Assembly: GCF_000383915.1 (NCBI RefSeq)
Contig: NZ_KB912942.1
Coordinates: 4,089,795 to 4,153,794 of the forward strand
DNA: 64,000 nucleotides
From: Amycolatopsis benzoatilytica AK 16/65
GTDB lineage: Bacteria > Actinomycetota > Actinomycetes > Mycobacteriales > Pseudonocardiaceae
Reading direction: 5' to 3'
The number at the start of each line of letters is the position of its first letter. Within the stretch, counting starts at the first letter, position 1. Shown in pieces: positions 1 through 8,866 of the stretch. Under the pieces are notes generated by a model. That model was not told where the DNA came from, ran no database searches, and was given only the letters and a program-made list of their open reading frames with translations. Position numbers and translations under genes: made by a program.

Positions 1-1554
1 GTGCGGTGGGCGCACGCGGCCGAGGTCGCCGACATCGCCCAGCTGCTGCGCGGCGGAGAGCTGGTGCTCACCACCGGTGTCGCGCTGCCCGACGACAGCA
101 CGCGGCTCGCCCAGTACGTGCGCGATCTCGCCGAAGTCGGCGTCGCGGGTCTGGTCGTCGAGCTGGTGCGGCATTGGAACGACCAGCTCCCCCAGGCCCT
201 CGTCACGGCCGCCGAGCAGTGCGGGTTGCCGCTGGTCACGCTGTCCCGGGAGACGCGCTATGTCGCGGTGACCGAAGCCGTCAACGGCATGATCGTGGAC
301 GCGCAACTGGCCGAACTGCGCGCGGCCGAACGGGTGCACGAGACCTTCACCGCACTGACCGTCGCCGGTGCCGAGCCGAGCGTTGTGCTCGGCGAAGTGG
401 CACGGCTGACCGAACAGCCGGTCGTGCTGGAGACGCTGGAGCACGAAGTCCTCGCTTACGACACCGCTGGCACCGATCCGGGCGACCTGCTGACCGGCTG
501 GCCCGCGCGTTCGCGGGTGATCCAAGTCGGCGAGCGCACCGGCTACCACGCGGCAGCGGGGTGGCTGGTCACCGTGGTCGGCGCGCGCGGGCACGACTGG
601 GGACGGCTGGTGCTGGTGTGCGCGGATACGCCGCCGCATCGGTATCAAGTGGTCGCTGAGCGGGCTGCCTCCGCGCTAGCAGTGCATCGGCTCGTCGCGC
701 GCGACAGCGACACGCTTGAGCGGCAGGCACACCGCGCGGTGCTGACCGAGTTGCTGAGTTCGCCGGCGCCGTCCGCGGAGATCCTCGCGCGGTCGTCTGC
801 GCTGGCTGTCCCACTGACCGGTCGACAGTTGGTGGGGCTCGCGGTACGACCTCGCATCACGGCGACTGCACGGCTATCGCTGTCTACGCCGCCACTGTTG
901 CGCGAGCTGGCCGAAGCCACCGCGCTCGCGGCGCGAAGAGCCAAGGTGTCGGCGTTGGTGTCGACGGACGACATTGCGGTGCGCGCGTTGCTCGCGCTCT
1001 CCCCCGAAGCCAACGCAGACGCCGTACTGCAACGCCTCGCCGCCGACATTCACGAGGCGCGTGCTTCGGCACCGGCTGTCCTCGGCGTCGGTACGACTGT
1101 GACCGGGCCTTCCGAAGCACAACGCACTCTGGTCGAAGCAGCCCATGTCGCGGCCGCCGCGCTCGAAGAAGACGACAAGCAACCCCTGCACCGGCTCAAG
1201 GACGTCCGGCTGCGCGGCTTGCTCCACCTTCTGGCCGACGACGAGCGCGTACGCGCCTTCGCGGCTCGAGAGCTGGGTCCGCTGCTCGAGCGAGACGCGG
1301 CGTCCGGCAGCCGGCTCCTGCCCGCGCTGCGGCACTACTGCGCGCACGGCGGCAACAAGTCCGCGGCGGCCGTCGCCGCACACACTTCGCGGACCGCGTA
1401 TTACCAGCAGCTCGCGCGCATCGAGCAGGTGCTGGGCGTGCGGCTGGAAGATCCGGAGTCGATGTTGTCGCTGTACGTGGCGCTGCTGGCGCACGACCTC
1501 CGGCCCGCCACCCGTCCGGGCGAGGAAAACCCACCCGGACGTGGAGCACAGTGA
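1..1554 (+). CDS. PucR-family transcriptional regulator (5' end outside window)
   Basis: A DNA-binding regulator of the PucR/CdaR type, a family known for controlling purine, allantoin and other nitrogen-source catabolism. Residues 1-105 match the PucR N-terminal ligand domain (RWAHAAEVADIAQLLRGGE, then LVLTTGVALP). The middle is a degenerate GGDEF-like region, and residues about 445-505 form the C-terminal helix-turn-helix (LRHYCAHGGNKSAAAVAAHTS). The family usually has some 30-40 residues before the RW motif, so the GTG at base 1 is probably internal and the true start lies to the left. It could regulate the hydantoin/pyrimidine operon that starts at 5074, but two other genes and a two-component system lie between, so that link is inference. 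Confidence 0.9.
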   Translation: MRWAHAAEVADIAQLLRGGELVLTTGVALPDDSTRLAQYVRDLAEVGVAGLVVELVRHWNDQLPQALVTAAEQCGLPLVTLSRETRYVAVTEAVNGMIVDAQLAELRAAERVHETFTALTVAGAEPSVVLGEVARLTEQPVVLETLEHEVLAYDTAGTDPGDLLTGWPARSRVIQVGERTGYHAAAGWLVTVVGARGHDWGRLVLVCADTPPHRYQVVAERAASALAVHRLVARDSDTLERQAHRAVLTELLSSPAPSAEILARSSALAVPLTGRQLVGLAVRPRITATARLSLSTPPLLRELAEATALAARRAKVSALVSTDDIAVRALLALSPEANADAVLQRLAADIHEARASAPAVLGVGTTVTGPSEAQRTLVEAAHVAAAALEEDDKQPLHRLKDVRLRGLLHLLADDERVRAFAARELGPLLERDAASGSRLLPALRHYCAHGGNKSAAAVAAHTSRTAYYQQLARIEQVLGVRLEDPESMLSLYVALLAHDLRPATRPGEENPPGRGAQ

Positions 1555-1582
1555 TCGGGTCCGGGCTGCCGATAGCCCTGAT

Positions 1583-1954
1583 ATGGCGTTCTCTTCTTTC
1601 GCTCCGGTCGCGGCCTGCCTGCTCGGTTTCGGCGGGCTGGCCGTGCCGCACCCGCCGGAGTCCACGATGCAGCTGACCATGCACGAGACCTCCGGGCGGG
1701 TCACCAGCGCGTCGCTCACTTGCGACCCCACCGGCGGCACGCACCGCCACCGCGACGCCGCCTGCGCGACGCTCACCGCGGTCGACGGCGACTTCGCCCG
1801 CATCACGCCGCGGCGGCAGAAGTGCACGATGATCTACTCGCCGGTGGACGTCACCGCGCTGGGCAGCTGGCGGGGCAAGCCGGTGCTGTTCCGCGCCACC
1901 TATCCGAACAAGTGCGCGGCGGACAGCCAGTCCAGCGGCGTGTTCGGGCTTTAA
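1583..1954 (+). CDS. Subtilisin inhibitor-like (SSI family) secreted protein
   Basis: A predicted secreted serine-protease inhibitor of 123 residues. The N-terminus (MAFSSFAPVAACLLGFGGLA) is a short signal peptide. The mature part has the SSI hallmark LTCDPTGGTHRHRDAACATL and a second cysteine pair around KCTMIYSP and YPNKC, so the four family cysteines for two disulfides are present. By alignment with Streptomyces subtilisin inhibitor the reactive bond falls after the Met of KCTM-IYSP, so P1 is Met as in classical SSI. The ATG at 1583 is 28 bases after the regulator's stop. SSI proteins inhibit extracellular subtilisin-like or transglutaminase-activating proteases in actinomycetes; the target here is unknown. 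Confidence 0.88.
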   Translation: MAFSSFAPVAACLLGFGGLAVPHPPESTMQLTMHETSGRVTSASLTCDPTGGTHRHRDAACATLTAVDGDFARITPRRQKCTMIYSPVDVTALGSWRGKPVLFRATYPNKCAADSQSSGVFGL

Positions 1955-2040
1955 CCACCGGGCTGCCGGGCACCGGTTTTCCGGGCCCGGCCAGGAAATT
2001 AGCTCGAATCCGGGCTTCGCTGCCGATAGGCTGCGCCGTC

Positions 2041-2898
2041 GTGACGACCCCGACGACCGTGCGCGCGCTTTACAGTGCGGTGCACGCCTATTCCGGCTCG
2101 GCCATGTTCTCCGACGTGCTTTCTCCGTGGCTCGACCAGCATGCCACCGCGGTGCGCGACCTGATCGCGCCGCTTGCCGCCTTCGGGCAGTGGCGTCGGA
2201 CGGAATACGTCTGGGGCGACTTGCTTGAGCAGATGTACGCGCTTAGCCGCGTCAACGATGTCCTGCTTCTGGGGTTCCAGTCGGCCCTCCCGGCCGGGGC
2301 CACGACGCCGTGGGCGCACGAAATGCATTTGCCCGATCGCGAGGTGCGGATTTCCGCGGAAGAATACGTCCGCTTTTTCACCGCGTTGGGCATGCGGCAG
2401 GTCGACGCTGCGCGTTTCGATCCCTTCTTTCACGAGGTCGTCGCCGTCGAACAGAGTGCCGACCCCGCCGCGCTGATCGAGACCACCGGCGAACGGTGGC
2501 CGTGCCTGATGCTCGGCGAAATGCTGTTCAGCCGCGCCGGAGTCGGCGTCCGGGCCGGGGAACAGCACGCCGTCGCCGGGATCGCGGACCAGTCGGAGCT
2601 GAGCGAGGTCTTCCTCCGGCGCTACCGGCCCACCCGGGACGGTTCGTTCGGGTGGGGCAGCAATTCCCAGTGGAAGACCGACTTCCGCCGCGATTACCTG
2701 ACCGACGGCGCGTACCGGTTCAACGTGGACGAGGACAACGACATCGACGCCGATCCCGAACTCGCCGCCTCGCCGCTGACCCGGGCGGAGCTGCACGATG
2801 TGCTGCGCCACCGGTGCGCCGTGCGGCGTTATCCGGGCGTCCCGGAGGAGAAGCTGCCCTGGCTCGGCGGATCGAGCCTGGTTCTGCCGCGAGGCTGA
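2041..2898 (+). CDS. Hypothetical protein, family not recognised
   Basis: A soluble-looking protein of 285 residues with no signal peptide or membrane segment and no motif I recognise. It is rich in Trp, Phe and acidic residues, with phrases such as EYVWGDLLEQMYALSRVND in the N-terminal half and GWGSNSQWKTDFRRDYLTDG in the C-terminal half. It looks like a single globular domain. The GTG at 2041 is chosen because codon usage is good from there; an ATG at 2104 is a shorter alternative. It stands alone, 86 bases after the SSI gene and ahead of a palindromic repeat. No function is proposed. Confidence 0.7.
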   Translation: MTTPTTVRALYSAVHAYSGSAMFSDVLSPWLDQHATAVRDLIAPLAAFGQWRRTEYVWGDLLEQMYALSRVNDVLLLGFQSALPAGATTPWAHEMHLPDREVRISAEEYVRFFTALGMRQVDAARFDPFFHEVVAVEQSADPAALIETTGERWPCLMLGEMLFSRAGVGVRAGEQHAVAGIADQSELSEVFLRRYRPTRDGSFGWGSNSQWKTDFRRDYLTDGAYRFNVDEDNDIDADPELAASPLTRAELHDVLRHRCAVRRYPGVPEEKLPWLGGSSLVLPRG

Positions 2899-2998
2899 CC
2901 GTCGCTCACGCGCACCGCTCCGCCGCCCGGACGATCTGCCGGGCCTGCATCCGGCTCGAGTTCCGCCCCGGCCGAGCCGCGCAGAGCGTGTGTGCGTT

Positions 2999-3049
2999 CC
3001 GTGAAGGGGTCCTTCCGGGAACCTGATTCCCGGAAGGGGCCCTTCACGG
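2999..3049. repeat. Intergenic palindromic element, copy 1
   Basis: Two 23-base arms beginning CCGTGAAGGGG and ending CCCTTCACGG, with two mismatches and a 5-base loop. It lies between the 3' ends of the unrecognised gene and the sensor kinase. It is one of five copies of a family in this window sharing GTGAAGGGCCCCTT; its position between convergent genes would let it act as a bidirectional terminator. Confidence 0.85.
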
Positions 3050-3075
3050 ACCCGTGCCGCGGCGCAGGCGTCCGG

Positions 3076-4164
3076 TCAGGCGGGCAACGTCACCCGAATC
3101 CGGCACCCCGGCCCGCTCCCCGCCACCGCGGCGCGCCCGCCCGCTGTTCCCGTGCCCGCGGCCATCGCCGCGACCGGTTCCGGATCCACCACCGCCACCG
3201 TGCCGCCGTGCAGTTCGACAACCCACCGCGCGATCGCCAGCCCCAGGCCGGTGCCTCCGCCGCCGGACCTCTCGCCGCGGGTGAAGCGTTCGAAAACCCG
3301 CTCCCGGTCGGCTTCCGGAATGCCCGGTCCCTGGTCGCGGACCTCGATCCACGCCTCGTCGTCCAGGACGCTGGCCAGCACCGCGACCTCTCCCCCGGCC
3401 GGGCCGTGCCGAGCCGCGTTCTCCAGCAGGTTCACCACCACCTGATAGAGCCGTTCACGGTCCGCGTTCACCGTCGCTCCGGGCGGGGTCACCGACACCG
3501 CGAAGCGGACCCCGCGACCGGCCGCCGCGGCCATCGCCTCCGCTTCGGCCGCCACCTCGGCCAGCAAGCCCTCCAGGTCGACCGCGCTGCGGTCCAGCGT
3601 CATCGTCCCGGCGTCGAGCTGCGACAGGTCCAGCAGCTCGGTGACCAACCGGCCCAGGCGTTCGGTCTGGTGCAGCGCCGTGCGCAGCGTCGCGGGGTCC
3701 GGTTTCGCGACCCCGTCGACCAAGTTCTCCAGGACCGCGTTCAGTGCGGTGATCGGCGTCCGCAGTTCGTGCGAGACATTCGCGATCAGTTCCCGGCGCT
3801 GCTGGTCCGCAGTGGACAGATCCGCGGCCATCTGGTTGAACGCTTCGGCCAGCGAGCCGACCTCGTCGCGGGCGGTCGCGCGGATCCGGCGGGTGTAGTC
3901 GCCTTTCGCCATCGCCCGCGCGGCAGCGGTCATCTCGCGCAGCGGCCGCGTCATGCCGTGCGCCAGGATCTGCGACGTCAGCAGCGCGATCGCCACCGCG
4001 GTCACCGTCGTCCCCGGCGGCAGCCAGCCGATCTGGTAGCGGAAGAACCCGAACGCGATCGCGCCGGAGGCGACCATCAGGATGGCCAGCTTCAGTTTGA
4101 TCGACCGGATCCGGTCCAGCGGCCTCGGCAGGAAGTCGACGGCTTTCGCGAGGAACGGCTTCAC
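3076..4164 (-). CDS. Sensor histidine kinase with minimal extracellular loop
   Basis: The membrane kinase of an OmpR-type two-component system, 362 residues. Two membrane segments (about residues 24-42 and 50-68) are separated by only a few residues. A HAMP domain (about 69-122) follows, then the HisKA domain with phospho-acceptor His132 in NVSHELRTP. The HATPase domain carries N-box NLLENAARHG, G1 DQGPGIP, F-box FERFTRG and G2 GTGLGLAI. There is no periplasmic sensor domain, so any signal must be sensed in the membrane, the HAMP region or through a partner. The GTG start overlaps the response regulator stop by 4 bases, so the pair is translationally coupled with the regulator first. Confidence 0.93.
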   Translation of the reverse strand: MKPFLAKAVDFLPRPLDRIRSIKLKLAILMVASGAIAFGFFRYQIGWLPPGTTVTAVAIALLTSQILAHGMTRPLREMTAAARAMAKGDYTRRIRATARDEVGSLAEAFNQMAADLSTADQQRRELIANVSHELRTPITALNAVLENLVDGVAKPDPATLRTALHQTERLGRLVTELLDLSQLDAGTMTLDRSAVDLEGLLAEVAAEAEAMAAAAGRGVRFAVSVTPPGATVNADRERLYQVVVNLLENAARHGPAGGEVAVLASVLDDEAWIEVRDQGPGIPEADRERVFERFTRGERSGGGGTGLGLAIARWVVELHGGTVAVVDPEPVAAMAAGTGTAGGRAAVAGSGPGCRIRVTLPA

Positions 4165-4853
4165 GCCGGCACCTCCAGCGCGTACCCGACCCCGTGCACC
4201 GTCCGGATCAGGTCCGCACCGAGCTTGCGCCGCAACGCTTTGATGTGGCTGTCCACCGCCCGGGTGCCGGACCCGGCGCCCTGCACGTTCCAGTCCCACA
4301 CCTCGCTCAGCAGCCGTTCCCGCGGCTGCACCGCCCGCGGCCGGCGCGCGAAATGCACCAGGAGGTCGAACTCGATCGGCGTCAGCTGCGCGGGTTCGCC
4401 CCCTCGGCGCACCCGCCGCTCCGCGATGTCGATCTCCAGATCCCCCAGCACGATCCGCTCGGCCGCAGCCGCCGACGAGCGCTCCACCCTGCGCAGCAGC
4501 GCCTGGATCCGCGCCGAGAGCACCCGCATCGAAAACGGCTTGGTGAGGTAGTCGTCCGCACCTACGCCGAGGCCGACCAGCAGGTCCGTCTCGTCGGCCC
4601 GGGCGGTGAGCATGAGCACCGGTACCGGCCGCCGGGCCTGGATCCGCCGGCACACCTCCAGCCCGTCGAAGCCGGGCAGCATCACGTCGAGAACCACCAG
4701 GTCCGGGCTGGTCGCCGCCTCCGCCGCCACCGCCGCCGGGCCGTCGTGCGCCACCTCGACCGCGAACCCCTCCGCGTGCAGCCGGGCCTCGATCGAGGCC
4801 GCGATGGTGAGGTCGTCCTCGACGACCAGCACTCGTCTTCCCCCGTTGTCCAT
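4161..4853 (-). CDS. OmpR/PhoB-family response regulator
   Basis: DNA-binding response regulator of 230 residues. The receiver domain (about 6-120) has the acidic pair at 13-14, phospho-acceptor Asp56 in VVLDVMLPGFDG and Lys105 in DYLTKPFS. The C-terminal winged helix (about 135-230) ends with the family pattern VDSHIKALRRKLGADLIRTV then HGVGYAL. The ATG at 4853 is preferred over a TTG 18 bases upstream because it places the receiver at the usual distance from the N-terminus. It is the first gene of a two-gene operon with the histidine kinase and is divergent from the permease operon at 5074. Confidence 0.93.
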   Translation of the reverse strand: MDNGGRRVLVVEDDLTIAASIEARLHAEGFAVEVAHDGPAAVAAEAATSPDLVVLDVMLPGFDGLEVCRRIQARRPVPVLMLTARADETDLLVGLGVGADDYLTKPFSMRVLSARIQALLRRVERSSAAAAERIVLGDLEIDIAERRVRRGGEPAQLTPIEFDLLVHFARRPRAVQPRERLLSEVWDWNVQGAGSGTRAVDSHIKALRRKLGADLIRTVHGVGYALEVPA

Positions 4854-5073
4854 GGCTCCGACTGTAAGCAACCGGCGTGGACGCGGTCCGGGCGAGCTGT
4901 GGAGATCCGGTGGAGATGTTTCCGCCGCTTTGCCGCACGGTCACGAACAGAATGTGACACAGGTCATGCACCAGCGCACCGTCTGGCGCAATCGACAGAC
5001 TGCGCCAAGGGCACCCGAACAGTGAACAGTCTGTCTCTGCCCCCGGCCCCCGCCGGGCGCGCACCATTCCGCA
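4854..5073. promoter_or_regulatory. Divergent promoter region with interlocking inverted repeats
   Basis: The region between the response regulator and the permease operon. It holds GACAGACTG (4994-5002) inverted against CAGTCTGTC (5027-5035), a perfect 9-base pair of half-sites 24 bases apart. TGGCGCA (4984-4990) is also inverted against TGCGCCA (5001-5007), and a further GTCTG lies at 4981-4985. The cluster ends 38 bases before the permease ATG, where an operator would sit. A PucR-type or other regulator could bind here. No clear -10/-35 pair was identified by eye. Confidence 0.4.
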
Positions 5074-6579
5074 ATGGAGCCGACGACACGTGAGCACAGC
5101 CGGGTAGAGCTCGGCGACGTGCAGGCGCTGCGACGCAGCCGGTTCTTCAACGAAGAACTGGCCCCGGTCCCGGTCGAGAAGCGGACCTGGACGACTTACA
5201 ACTATTTCGCGCTGTGGATGGGCATGGCGCACAACATCCCGTCGTACGCGCTGGCCGCGTCCCTCATCGCGCTCGGCATGAACTGGCTGCAAGCGCTGAT
5301 CACGATCACGATCGGCAACCTGATCGTGCTCGCGCCGATGCTGCTCAACAGCCACGCCGGCACGAAGTACGGCATTCCGTTCCCGGTGTTCGCCCGCGCG
5401 TTCTACGGCCTGCGCGGCGCGAATCTGGCGGCGCTGCTGCGCGCGTTCATCGCGTGCGGCTGGTTCGGCATCCAGACCTGGGTGGGCGGCGAAGCGATCT
5501 ACGTGATCGTCGGCAGGCTGGCCGGGTCCGGCTGGCGGGACGCGCCGGTGATCGCCGGGCAGCACTGGACGATGTGGCTGTCGTTCGCGGTTTTCTGGCT
5601 GGTCCAGATGCTGATCATCTGGCGCGGCATGGAGGCCGTCCGCCGGTTCGAGAACTGGACCGCGCCGCTGGTGTCGGTCGGGTTCCTGATTCTGCTCGGC
5701 TACGTGCTGGTGAAGGCGGGCGGACTCGGCCCGATCCTGCACGACAGCGGAAAACTCGGCTGGGGGCCAGGATTCTGGAAGGTGTTCGCGCCGTCGCTGA
5801 TGGCGATGATCGCGTTCTGGTCGACGCTTTCGCTGAACATGCCGGACTTCACCCGTTTCGGCGGCAGCCAGCGCAAGCAGATGCGCGGCCAGATCCTCGG
5901 CCTGCCGACCACGATGACGTTCATCGCGATCGTGGCGATCCTGACCACGTCCGGCGGGCACGTGCTCTACGGCCAGGACATCTGGGACCCGGCGCAGCTC
6001 GCCGACAAGTTCTCCAGCCCGGTCGTGGTGGTGGTCGCGCTGATCGCACTGGTGCTGGCCACCATCTCGGCGAACCTCGCGGCGAACGTGGTGAGCCCGT
6101 CCTACGACTTCTCCAACGCGTTCCCCAAGCGGATCACCTTCGCTCTCGGCGGCCTGATCACCGGCGTGATCGGCATCCTGATCCAGCCCTGGCGGCTGTA
6201 CTCCGACCCGAACATCTACATCTTCGCCTGGCTCGGGTTCTACGGCGGCCTGCTCGGCGCGGTCGCCGGCGTGCTGGTCGCCGGCTACTGGGTGGTCAAG
6301 CGAACCCGGCTCGATCTCAAGGACCTGTACCTGCCCGGCGGCCGGTACTGGTTCACCGCGGGCTGGCACTGGCGCGCGCTGGTCGCGACGCTCGTCGGCG
6401 CGGTTCTCGCGGTCGGCGGCGCGTACGGCGGGCCGTTCCCCGCCGACGGGCTGATCCCGTTCCTCAAGCCCCTGTACGACTACAACTGGGTGGTGGGCCT
6501 CGCCGGCGCGTTCGGCGCCTACCTGCTGCTCAGCCTTCCCTTGAGCGCACACCGAACCGAGGAGGAAACCAGTGCCTGA
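5074..6579 (+). CDS. NCS1-family nucleobase/hydantoin:cation symporter
   Basis: A 501-residue inner-membrane permease of the nucleobase:cation symporter-1 family (Mhp1, uracil, allantoin and cytosine carriers), with about 12 membrane segments. The N-terminal signature WTTYNYFALWMGMAHNIPSY is typical of hydantoin/allantoin-type members, and IACGWFGIQTWVGG and NMPDFTRFGG are further conserved family stretches. It is the first gene of an operon. The next gene (ureidopropionase) starts 8 bases before this one ends, and the hydantoinase follows, so hydantoins, dihydropyrimidines or a related cyclic ureide are the likely substrates. The exact substrate cannot be read from the sequence. Confidence 0.93.
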   Translation: MEPTTREHSRVELGDVQALRRSRFFNEELAPVPVEKRTWTTYNYFALWMGMAHNIPSYALAASLIALGMNWLQALITITIGNLIVLAPMLLNSHAGTKYGIPFPVFARAFYGLRGANLAALLRAFIACGWFGIQTWVGGEAIYVIVGRLAGSGWRDAPVIAGQHWTMWLSFAVFWLVQMLIIWRGMEAVRRFENWTAPLVSVGFLILLGYVLVKAGGLGPILHDSGKLGWGPGFWKVFAPSLMAMIAFWSTLSLNMPDFTRFGGSQRKQMRGQILGLPTTMTFIAIVAILTTSGGHVLYGQDIWDPAQLADKFSSPVVVVVALIALVLATISANLAANVVSPSYDFSNAFPKRITFALGGLITGVIGILIQPWRLYSDPNIYIFAWLGFYGGLLGAVAGVLVAGYWVVKRTRLDLKDLYLPGGRYWFTAGWHWRALVATLVGAVLAVGGAYGGPFPADGLIPFLKPLYDYNWVVGLAGAFGAYLLLSLPLSAHRTEEETSA

Positions 6580-7414
6580 CACGGTCCGAGCCGGATTGAT
6601 CCAGCAGCGGTGGACAGGTGACAAGGAGTCGATGATCGCGAACGCGGTCGACGCCATCGGCAAAGCCGCTTCGCAGGGCGCACAGGTGGTCTGCCTGCAG
6701 GAGCTGTTCTACGGCCCGTACTTCTGCCAGGTGCAGGACGCGGACTTCTACTCCTACACCGAGGCGATCCCGGACGGCCCCACCACGAAGCTCATGCAGG
6801 AGGTCGCCGAGCGGCACGGCGTGGTGCTCGTGGTGCCGATGTACGAGCAGGAACAGCCAGGTGTCTACTACAACACCGCGGCGGTGATCGACGCCGACGG
6901 CAAGTACCTCGGGATGCACCGGAAGAACCACATCCCGCAGGTCAAGGGGTTCTGGGAGAAGTTCTACTTCAAGCCGGGCAACCTCGGCTACCCGGTGTTC
7001 GACACCGCGGTCGGCCGGATCGGCGTGTACATCTGCTACGAGCGGCACTTCCCGGAGGGCTGGCGCGCGCTCGGCCTGGCCGGGGCGCAGATCGTGTTCA
7101 ACCCGTCGGCGACGAGCCGCGGGCTGTCGGAGTACCTGTGGCGGCTGGAGCAGCCCGCGGCCGCGGTGGCGAACGAGTACTACGTCGGCACCATCAACCG
7201 GGTCGGGGTGGAACCACTGGGCGACAACGACTTCTACGGCCAGTCGTACTTCGTGGACCCGCGCGGCCAGCTGGTCGGCGAGGCGGCCTCGGACACCGAG
7301 GAGGAGATCGTCGTCCGCGATCTCGACATGGGCAAGCTCGCCGAGGTCCGCGATCTGTGGCAGTTCTACCGCGACCGCCGCCCGGACAGCTACGGCCCGC
7401 TCGCGGAGGCCTGA
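6572..7414 (+). CDS. Beta-ureidopropionase (N-carbamoyl amidohydrolase, nitrilase superfamily)
   Basis: A cytoplasmic carbon-nitrogen hydrolase of 280 residues that would remove the carbamoyl group from N-carbamoyl-beta-alanine or an N-carbamoyl amino acid, releasing ammonia and CO2. The nitrilase catalytic triad is visible: Glu44 (CLQELFYGPYFC), Lys118 (HRKNHIPQ) and Cys155 (VYICYERHFPEGWR). Length is normal for the bacterial beta-ureidopropionase group. The GTG start at 6572 has a good ribosome site (GAGGAGGAAA) inside the end of the permease gene. It acts on the product of the hydantoinase encoded immediately downstream. N-carbamoyl-D-amino acid hydrolase is the main alternative assignment. 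Confidence 0.92.
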   Translation: MPDTVRAGLIQQRWTGDKESMIANAVDAIGKAASQGAQVVCLQELFYGPYFCQVQDADFYSYTEAIPDGPTTKLMQEVAERHGVVLVVPMYEQEQPGVYYNTAAVIDADGKYLGMHRKNHIPQVKGFWEKFYFKPGNLGYPVFDTAVGRIGVYICYERHFPEGWRALGLAGAQIVFNPSATSRGLSEYLWRLEQPAAAVANEYYVGTINRVGVEPLGDNDFYGQSYFVDPRGQLVGEAASDTEEEIVVRDLDMGKLAEVRDLWQFYRDRRPDSYGPLAEA

Positions 7415-8799
7415 TGACTACCCTCTGCATCCAAGGCGGCCAAGTAGTTTCCCCGTCCGGCGCGATCGCCGCCGACGTGCTGGTGGACGGTGAAACCATC
7501 GCCGCGGTCGGCGCGCCCGGCAGTCTCGTCGGCGACGAGACGATCGACGCGACCGGGAAGTATGTGCTGCCCGGCGGAATCGACGCGCACACGCATATGG
7601 AAATGCCGTTCGGCGGCACGCATTCGGTCGACTCGTTCGAAACCGGCACCGTCGCCGCCGCCTGGGGCGGAACGACGACGATCATCGACTTCGCCGTACA
7701 GGCCAAGGGCACGTCCCTGCTGTCCACTCTGGACAAGTGGCATGGCAAAGCGGACGGCAACTGCGCGATCGACTACGGCTTCCACATGATCGTGTCGGAC
7801 GTCAACGACTCCACGCTCAAGGAAATGCGAGCGTGCGTCGACGGCGGCGTCGGCAGCTTCAAGATGTTCATGGCCTACCCCGGCGTCTTCTACTCCACCG
7901 ACGGGGAAATCCTGCGCGCCATGCAGCAGGCGCGCGAGATCGGCGCGACCATCATGATGCACGCCGAGAACGGCATCGCCATCGACGAACTGGCCGCGCA
8001 GGCCGTCGCCGCCGGGCACACCGACCCAGTCCAGCATGGCCTGACCCGGCCGCCGGAACTGGAAGGCGAGGCGACGTCGCGGGCGATCCGGCTGGCGCAA
8101 GTGACCGGATCGCCGCTGTACATCGTGCATCTGTCCGCGTCGCAAGCGCTTGCCGCGGTCGCCGAGGCACGGGACAACGGCCAGAACGTCTTCGCCGAGA
8201 CCTGCCCGCAGTATCTCTACCTGTCCATTGAGGACTTGGCAAAGCCGGACTTCGAGGGTGCCAAGTTCGTCGCGTCGCCGCCGCTGCGGGAGAAGTCGCA
8301 TCAAGCGGACCTGTGGCGCGGCCTGCGGACGAATGACCTGTCCGTGGTCTCGACGGACCATTGCCCGTTCTGCTTCAAGGACCAGAAGGAACTGGGCCGC
8401 GGCGATTTCCGGGCCATTCCGAATGGGATGCCCGGCGTCGAGCACCGGATGGACCTGCTGCACCAGGGTGTCGTGGCGGGCGAGATCTCGCTGGGCCGCT
8501 GGGTCGAGACGTGCTCGGCGACCCCGGCGCGCATGTTCGGCTTGTACCCGCGCAAGGGCGTGATCGCGGCGGGCTCGGACGCGGACATCGTGGTGTACGA
8601 CCCGGCGGCGACGCAGACCTTGTCGGCGGCCACGCACCACATGAACGTGGATTACTCGGCGTACGAAGGATTTTCGCTCACCGGGAAAGTCCACACTGTC
8701 CTGTCGCGGGGTCGCGTGGTCGTGTCGCCGGACGGTTTCCACGGCAGCGCCGGACACGGGAAGTTCCTGTCCCGCGAACTCAATCAGTACCTGAATTGA
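7414..8799 (+). CDS. hydA: D-hydantoinase / dihydropyrimidinase
   Basis: A cyclic-amide hydrolase of 461 residues that opens dihydropyrimidines or 5-substituted hydantoins to N-carbamoyl acids. The binuclear zinc site is complete: His59 and His61 (GIDAHTHME), the Lys that is carboxylated, Lys150 (GGVGSFKMFMAYPG), His183 (MMHAENG), His239 (YIVHLSAS) and Asp315 (STDHCPF). The ATG overlaps the ureidopropionase stop by one base, so translation is coupled. With the permease, amidohydrolase and LLM oxidoreductase it makes a reductive-pyrimidine or hydantoin utilisation operon. No dihydropyrimidine dehydrogenase is present in the window. Confidence 0.95.
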   Translation: MTTLCIQGGQVVSPSGAIAADVLVDGETIAAVGAPGSLVGDETIDATGKYVLPGGIDAHTHMEMPFGGTHSVDSFETGTVAAAWGGTTTIIDFAVQAKGTSLLSTLDKWHGKADGNCAIDYGFHMIVSDVNDSTLKEMRACVDGGVGSFKMFMAYPGVFYSTDGEILRAMQQAREIGATIMMHAENGIAIDELAAQAVAAGHTDPVQHGLTRPPELEGEATSRAIRLAQVTGSPLYIVHLSASQALAAVAEARDNGQNVFAETCPQYLYLSIEDLAKPDFEGAKFVASPPLREKSHQADLWRGLRTNDLSVVSTDHCPFCFKDQKELGRGDFRAIPNGMPGVEHRMDLLHQGVVAGEISLGRWVETCSATPARMFGLYPRKGVIAAGSDADIVVYDPAATQTLSAATHHMNVDYSAYEGFSLTGKVHTVLSRGRVVVSPDGFHGSAGHGKFLSRELNQYLN

Positions 8800-8866
8800 G
8801 GACCCGGAAGAAACACAGCGTGGCGAAGCCGCTGGCGTTGAGGGCGGCGGAGGGAGAGAAGGTCGG

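Noticed and set aside
4953..4968. CRP-like half-match TGTGACACAGGTCATG upstream of the hydantoin permease
   Set aside because: Only one half-site is complete (8 of 10 key bases), too weak to list next to the perfect site at 44438.
4165..6663. Long minus-strand open frame continuing upstream of the kinase, across the response regulator and permease genes
   Set aside because: It is antisense to clearly conserved genes and its translation is low-complexity Arg/Gly/Ala-rich, the usual GC-frame artefact. Only its last 362 codons (3076-4164) are a gene.
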